Shown here: in pieces, positions 6,629-8,885 of the stretch
Numbering within the stretch: the first letter of the stretch is position 1
Layout: each line of letters opens with the position of its first letter
Source: Treponema sp.
GTDB lineage: Bacteria > Spirochaetota > Spirochaetia > Treponematales > Treponemataceae
Assembly: GCA_016297805.1 (NCBI GenBank)
Contig: JAEDFX010000093.1
Location: 1-8,885 of the forward strand
Direction: 5' to 3'
DNA length: 8,885 bases
Notes under the pieces: generated by a model
Told to the model about the DNA's origin: nothing
What the model saw: the letters and a program-made list of their open reading frames with translations, nothing else
Databases searched by the model: none
Program-made: the position numbers and the translations under genes

Positions 6629-7910
6629 CAGTTCCTGAAGGAATGACTGCGCCTTTACGAATAACGATGATTCCGTCTGCACTGTAGAATGAACCATGAT
6701 CGCCATCTTCGTATTTTTTGCCTGTAACACCAATCTTACAGTTATCACCAATCATAGCGTTCTTATCAATGATTGTGTTTGCAATCTGACAGTTTTTTCC
6801 AATACCTGTATTTGGTCTACCAGCAGCTTTGTTTGCAGCCTTTTCTGCTTCAGTATCGTAATAGTCTGCACCCATCATGATAACACCATTTAATTCTGTG
6901 TTTTCGTTGATGATTGAGCGTACACCGATTACAGATTTATTAAGTTTTGCTTCTGTAATGATACATCCTTCAGAAGTAAGGGATGCATTGATTTCTGCCT
7001 TGTTAACCTTTGAAGGTGGTAAGTTGCGCATGTGTGTGTAAATAGGCTGAGTTTCACCAAAGAAGTCAAATGTTGGGTAAGGCTCACAGAGAGCGATGTT
7101 TGCTTCATAGAAGCTGCGGATAGTTCCGATATCTTCCCAATATCCGTCAAATACGTAAGAACTGATTTTCTTCTTGCCGATTGCCAAAGGAAGGATTTCT
7201 TTACCAAAGTCTGTGTATTTTTCGTTTTCACCACCAAGGCATTCTTCCATTGTGTCTGCATTAAAGATGTAAATACCCATAGAAGCAAGGTATTCTTTTT
7301 CTGGAGGAAGTGCTCCGCGAGCTTCAGCAGGAATCTTCCATGCATCAATATTCATGTCAGCTTTTGGTTTTTCCATGAATTCTTTTACACGATTTTCGCT
7401 GTCAATCTTCATGATACCGAAGCCAGAAGCGTCACGACGGTTTACTGCTGTTGTAGCAATAGTGATTTCTGCACCAGATTTAATATGAGCATCCATGAAT
7501 GCACGGAGATCCATTTTGTAAAGCTGGTCACCAGAAAGAATTACATAGTGAGTTGGTTTCTGTGTCTTAAAGTGAATGAAGTTCTTGCGTACAGCATCTG
7601 CAGTTCCTTCATACCATCCGCTGTGTTCAAGTGTCTGTTCAGCAGCAAGAATTTCAACGAATCCACCAGAGAAACGGTCAAAATTATAAGAATTTGTAAT
7701 GTGAAGATGCAAAGAAGCTGAGTTGAACTGAGTCAACAAATAAATCTTCTTGTAACCTGAGTTGATACAGTTCGAAATTGGGATATCAACGATTCTGTAT
7801 TTACCACCGAATGAAACGGCTGGTTTTGATCTCTCTTTTGTAAGAGGATAAAGACGAGTTCCTTTACCACCACCAAGAATGATGGCTAATACTCTTGGTT
7901 CTTCTGCCAT
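6621..7910 (-). CDS. glgC: Glucose-1-phosphate adenylyltransferase (ADP-glucose pyrophosphorylase)
   Basis: Makes ADP-glucose and pyrophosphate from ATP and glucose-1-phosphate, the committed step of bacterial glycogen synthesis, in the cytosol. The 429 residues show the nucleotidyltransferase loop GGGKGTRLYPLT (13-24), KYRIVDIPISN (37-47), WYEGTADAVR (99-108), SGDQLYKMD (126-134), FMEKP (178-182) and GYWEDIGT (256-263). A left-handed beta-helix domain fills the C-terminal part. The wording of many blocks (LPPSK, MGADYYDT, IGKNCQI, IIDKNAMIGDN, the VIPSGT tail) is of the cyanobacterial/plant type rather than the E. coli type, and two activator-site lysines are retained (383 and 419). The ATG has an excellent ribosome site AAGGAG 8 nt upstream and a clear promoter. 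The sequence is visibly less AT-biased than the J-domain gene, in keeping with strong expression. Confidence 0.96.
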   Translation of the reverse strand: MAEEPRVLAIILGGGKGTRLYPLTKERSKPAVSFGGKYRIVDIPISNCINSGYKKIYLLTQFNSASLHLHITNSYNFDRFSGGFVEILAAEQTLEHSGWYEGTADAVRKNFIHFKTQKPTHYVILSGDQLYKMDLRAFMDAHIKSGAEITIATTAVNRRDASGFGIMKIDSENRVKEFMEKPKADMNIDAWKIPAEARGALPPEKEYLASMGIYIFNADTMEECLGGENEKYTDFGKEILPLAIGKKKISSYVFDGYWEDIGTIRSFYEANIALCEPYPTFDFFGETQPIYTHMRNLPPSKVNKAEINASLTSEGCIITEAKLNKSVIGVRSIINENTELNGVIMMGADYYDTEAEKAANKAAGRPNTGIGKNCQIANTIIDKNAMIGDNCKIGVTGKKYEDGDHGSFYSADGIIVIRKGAVIPSGTEI

Positions 7911-7950
7911 ATATATTACTCCTTAGATGTAAATGATTTTCTTTTTTTTA

Positions 7951-7979
7951 ATTATAAGTCTGAATTTTCCTATTTGCAA
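7951..7979 (-). promoter_or_regulatory. Sigma-70-type promoter of glgC
   Basis: Read on the minus strand, TTGCAA (7979-7974), a 17-bp spacer and a perfect TATAAT (7956-7951) form a good housekeeping promoter. Transcription should begin near 7944, giving a leader of about 34 nt that holds the AAGGAG ribosome site (7924-7919). The -35 hexamer lies inside a perfect 10-bp palindrome ATTTGCAAAT (7972-7981), which could be chance or a small operator. Confidence 0.72.
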
Positions 7980-8013
7980 ATGAAAATAATATATAAGAAA
8001 TAAAACTTTATCC

Positions 8014-8040
8014 TAAACAATTTATATAGAATCCCGATAA
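8014..8040 (+). promoter_or_regulatory. Sigma-28 (FliA)-type flagellar promoter
   Basis: TAAA (8014-8017), exactly 15 bp, then CCCGATAA (8033-8040). The known sigma-28 consensus is TAAA-N15-GCCGATAA, so only the first base of the -10 box differs. The site points at the flagellar rod gene starting at 8078 and would give a leader of about 30 nt. Motif, spacing, orientation and downstream gene all agree, which makes this the strongest regulatory site in the window. Confidence 0.8.
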
Positions 8041-8077
8041 AAAAGTAAGATGTAAATTAATTTATTGGAGGAAAATA

Positions 8078-8875
8078 GTGATACGTGGCTGGTATACTGG
8101 TGCTTCAGGAATGAATGCACAGCAGAACAGACTTGATGCAATATCAAATAACCTGGCTAATGTTGATACAGCAGGTTATAAACGTGATATTACAGTTTCA
8201 AAGTCATTTCCAGAGCTGTTGATTCGTAGAACTAATCTGGATGGTGTTTATCACACTACAGAAGGTTCAGCAGATGCAGCTCCTGTTATTGGAAAACTTG
8301 GTCTTGGTGTTGAAACAAATGAAAATTACATTGATTTTGCCCAAGGATCATTCAAATCAACAAATACAAAAACAGATTCAGCTTTGAGTGGTAAAGGTTT
8401 TTATGTAATCGAAACTCCAGCTGGAGAACGTTATACAAGAAACGGAAACTTTTTGATTGGTAAAGAAGGAATTCTTGAAACAAAAGATGGTTATCCTGTT
8501 CTTGGTGAAAACGGATATATTTTTTTAGAAGACGATAAAATCAGCATTAACGAAGATGGTATTATTGCCAGAAGTGATGATGGTACAGAAATTGATCGCT
8601 TTAAGGTAGTTCGTTTTGATAATGAAAGATATTTGAAGAAGATGGGCGAAAGCCTTTATTCGACAAATGATATAGCTGGTCCTGCACATATTGCAGAAGG
8701 TAATGAGCGTCCAAAATTCTTGCAGGGTTACTCAGAAACATCAAATGTTAATGTAGTAAACGAAATGGTTCAGATGATTGAAGTAAATCGTGCATATGAA
8801 GCAAATCAGAAAACAATCACTTCTGAAGATTCTATGATGAGTACATTGTGGCAGAAAGTTGCCCAACTCAATTAG
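8078..8875 (+). CDS. flgF: Flagellar basal-body rod protein, FlgF type
   Basis: A 265-residue component of the flagellar rod, which in spirochaetes belongs to the periplasmic flagella and is exported by the flagellar type III apparatus; no Sec signal is seen. The N-terminal rod signature runs from about 1 to 36 (MIRGWYTGASGMNAQQ, then ISNNLANVDTAGYKRD). The middle has GKGFYVIETP and GERYTRNGNF (about 105-125). The C-terminal rod/hook domain (about 217-264) contains GYSETSNVNVVNEM and VNRAYEANQK. The MIRG opening and the lack of an FlgG-like start favour FlgF (FlhO in Borrelia naming) over the paralogue FlgG, though the two are similar. The start is GTG, supported by GGAGG at 8067-8071, 6 nt upstream. 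A sigma-28-type promoter precedes it, and AGAGG near 8879-8883 may be the ribosome site of a following flgG outside the window. Confidence 0.88.
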   Translation: MIRGWYTGASGMNAQQNRLDAISNNLANVDTAGYKRDITVSKSFPELLIRRTNLDGVYHTTEGSADAAPVIGKLGLGVETNENYIDFAQGSFKSTNTKTDSALSGKGFYVIETPAGERYTRNGNFLIGKEGILETKDGYPVLGENGYIFLEDDKISINEDGIIARSDDGTEIDRFKVVRFDNERYLKKMGESLYSTNDIAGPAHIAEGNERPKFLQGYSETSNVNVVNEMVQMIEVNRAYEANQKTITSEDSMMSTLWQKVAQLN

Positions 8876-8885
8876 TGAGAGGTAG

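Noticed and set aside
7032..7721. Open frame of 229 codons on the plus strand opposite glgC
   Set aside because: It lies wholly antisense to a clearly conserved enzyme, is Cys/Phe-rich in the way of a reverse-frame shadow, and has no family resemblance.
8876..8885. Possible start of a following flagellar gene
   Set aside because: Only a purine-rich AGAGG is visible; no start codon lies inside the window, so it is not listed as a feature.
1..8885. Possible defence, phage, transposon or CRISPR content
   Set aside because: All long frames on the coding strands belong to core families or the lipoprotein; no transposase, terminal inverted repeats, integrase or regularly spaced repeats were seen.

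Overview
The window looks like ordinary chromosome from a low-GC spirochaete, most likely a Treponema. This rests on the gene content and order (murG - cvpA - DNA polymerase III delta' - PAS histidine kinase - NtrC-type regulator), on a spirochaete-style lipoprotein, and on an FlgF-family rod gene behind a sigma-28-type promoter. From memory, Treponema pallidum carries the same block at about TP0523-TP0519. That synteny is recalled, not computed. The window contains no rRNA, tRNA, CRISPR array, insertion sequence, phage gene or obvious defence system.

Layout. (1) Positions 21-431, minus strand: a small lipoprotein of unknown function, divergent from what follows. (2) Positions 513-5988, plus strand: five tightly packed genes, probably one operon. 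They are murG (last cytoplasmic step of lipid II synthesis), cvpA (small membrane protein), a delta'-like clamp-loader subunit with a large insertion, a soluble PAS histidine kinase and a sigma-54-dependent response regulator. The first four genes are separated by 3 nt, an 8-nt overlap and 0 nt; the regulator follows after 30 nt. (3) Positions 5989-6111: a convergent intergenic region with two overlapping inverted repeats. (4) Positions 6112-7910, minus strand: glgC (ADP-glucose pyrophosphorylase of the cyanobacterial/plant type), followed by a small divergent J-domain protein. (5) Positions 7911-8077: a compact divergent control region with a sigma-70-like promoter for glgC on the minus strand and a sigma-28-like promoter for the flagellar gene on the plus strand. 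(6) Positions 8078-8875, plus strand: an FlgF-family flagellar rod protein. A purine-rich stretch just after its stop suggests that another gene, probably flgG, starts beyond the window edge.

How the genes fit together. The long operon mixes envelope synthesis, replication and signalling. The kinase and regulator form an obvious cognate pair, but no convincing sigma-54 promoter is visible here, so their targets lie elsewhere. glgC makes ADP-glucose for glycogen synthesis. It keeps both lysines that bind the activator 3-phosphoglycerate in cyanobacterial and plant enzymes. I found no clearly new multi-gene system. The best leads are the delta' insertion, the clean sigma-28 promoter, the possibly leaderless murG start, the GlgC regulatory lysines, and the overlapping palindromes after the regulator gene.
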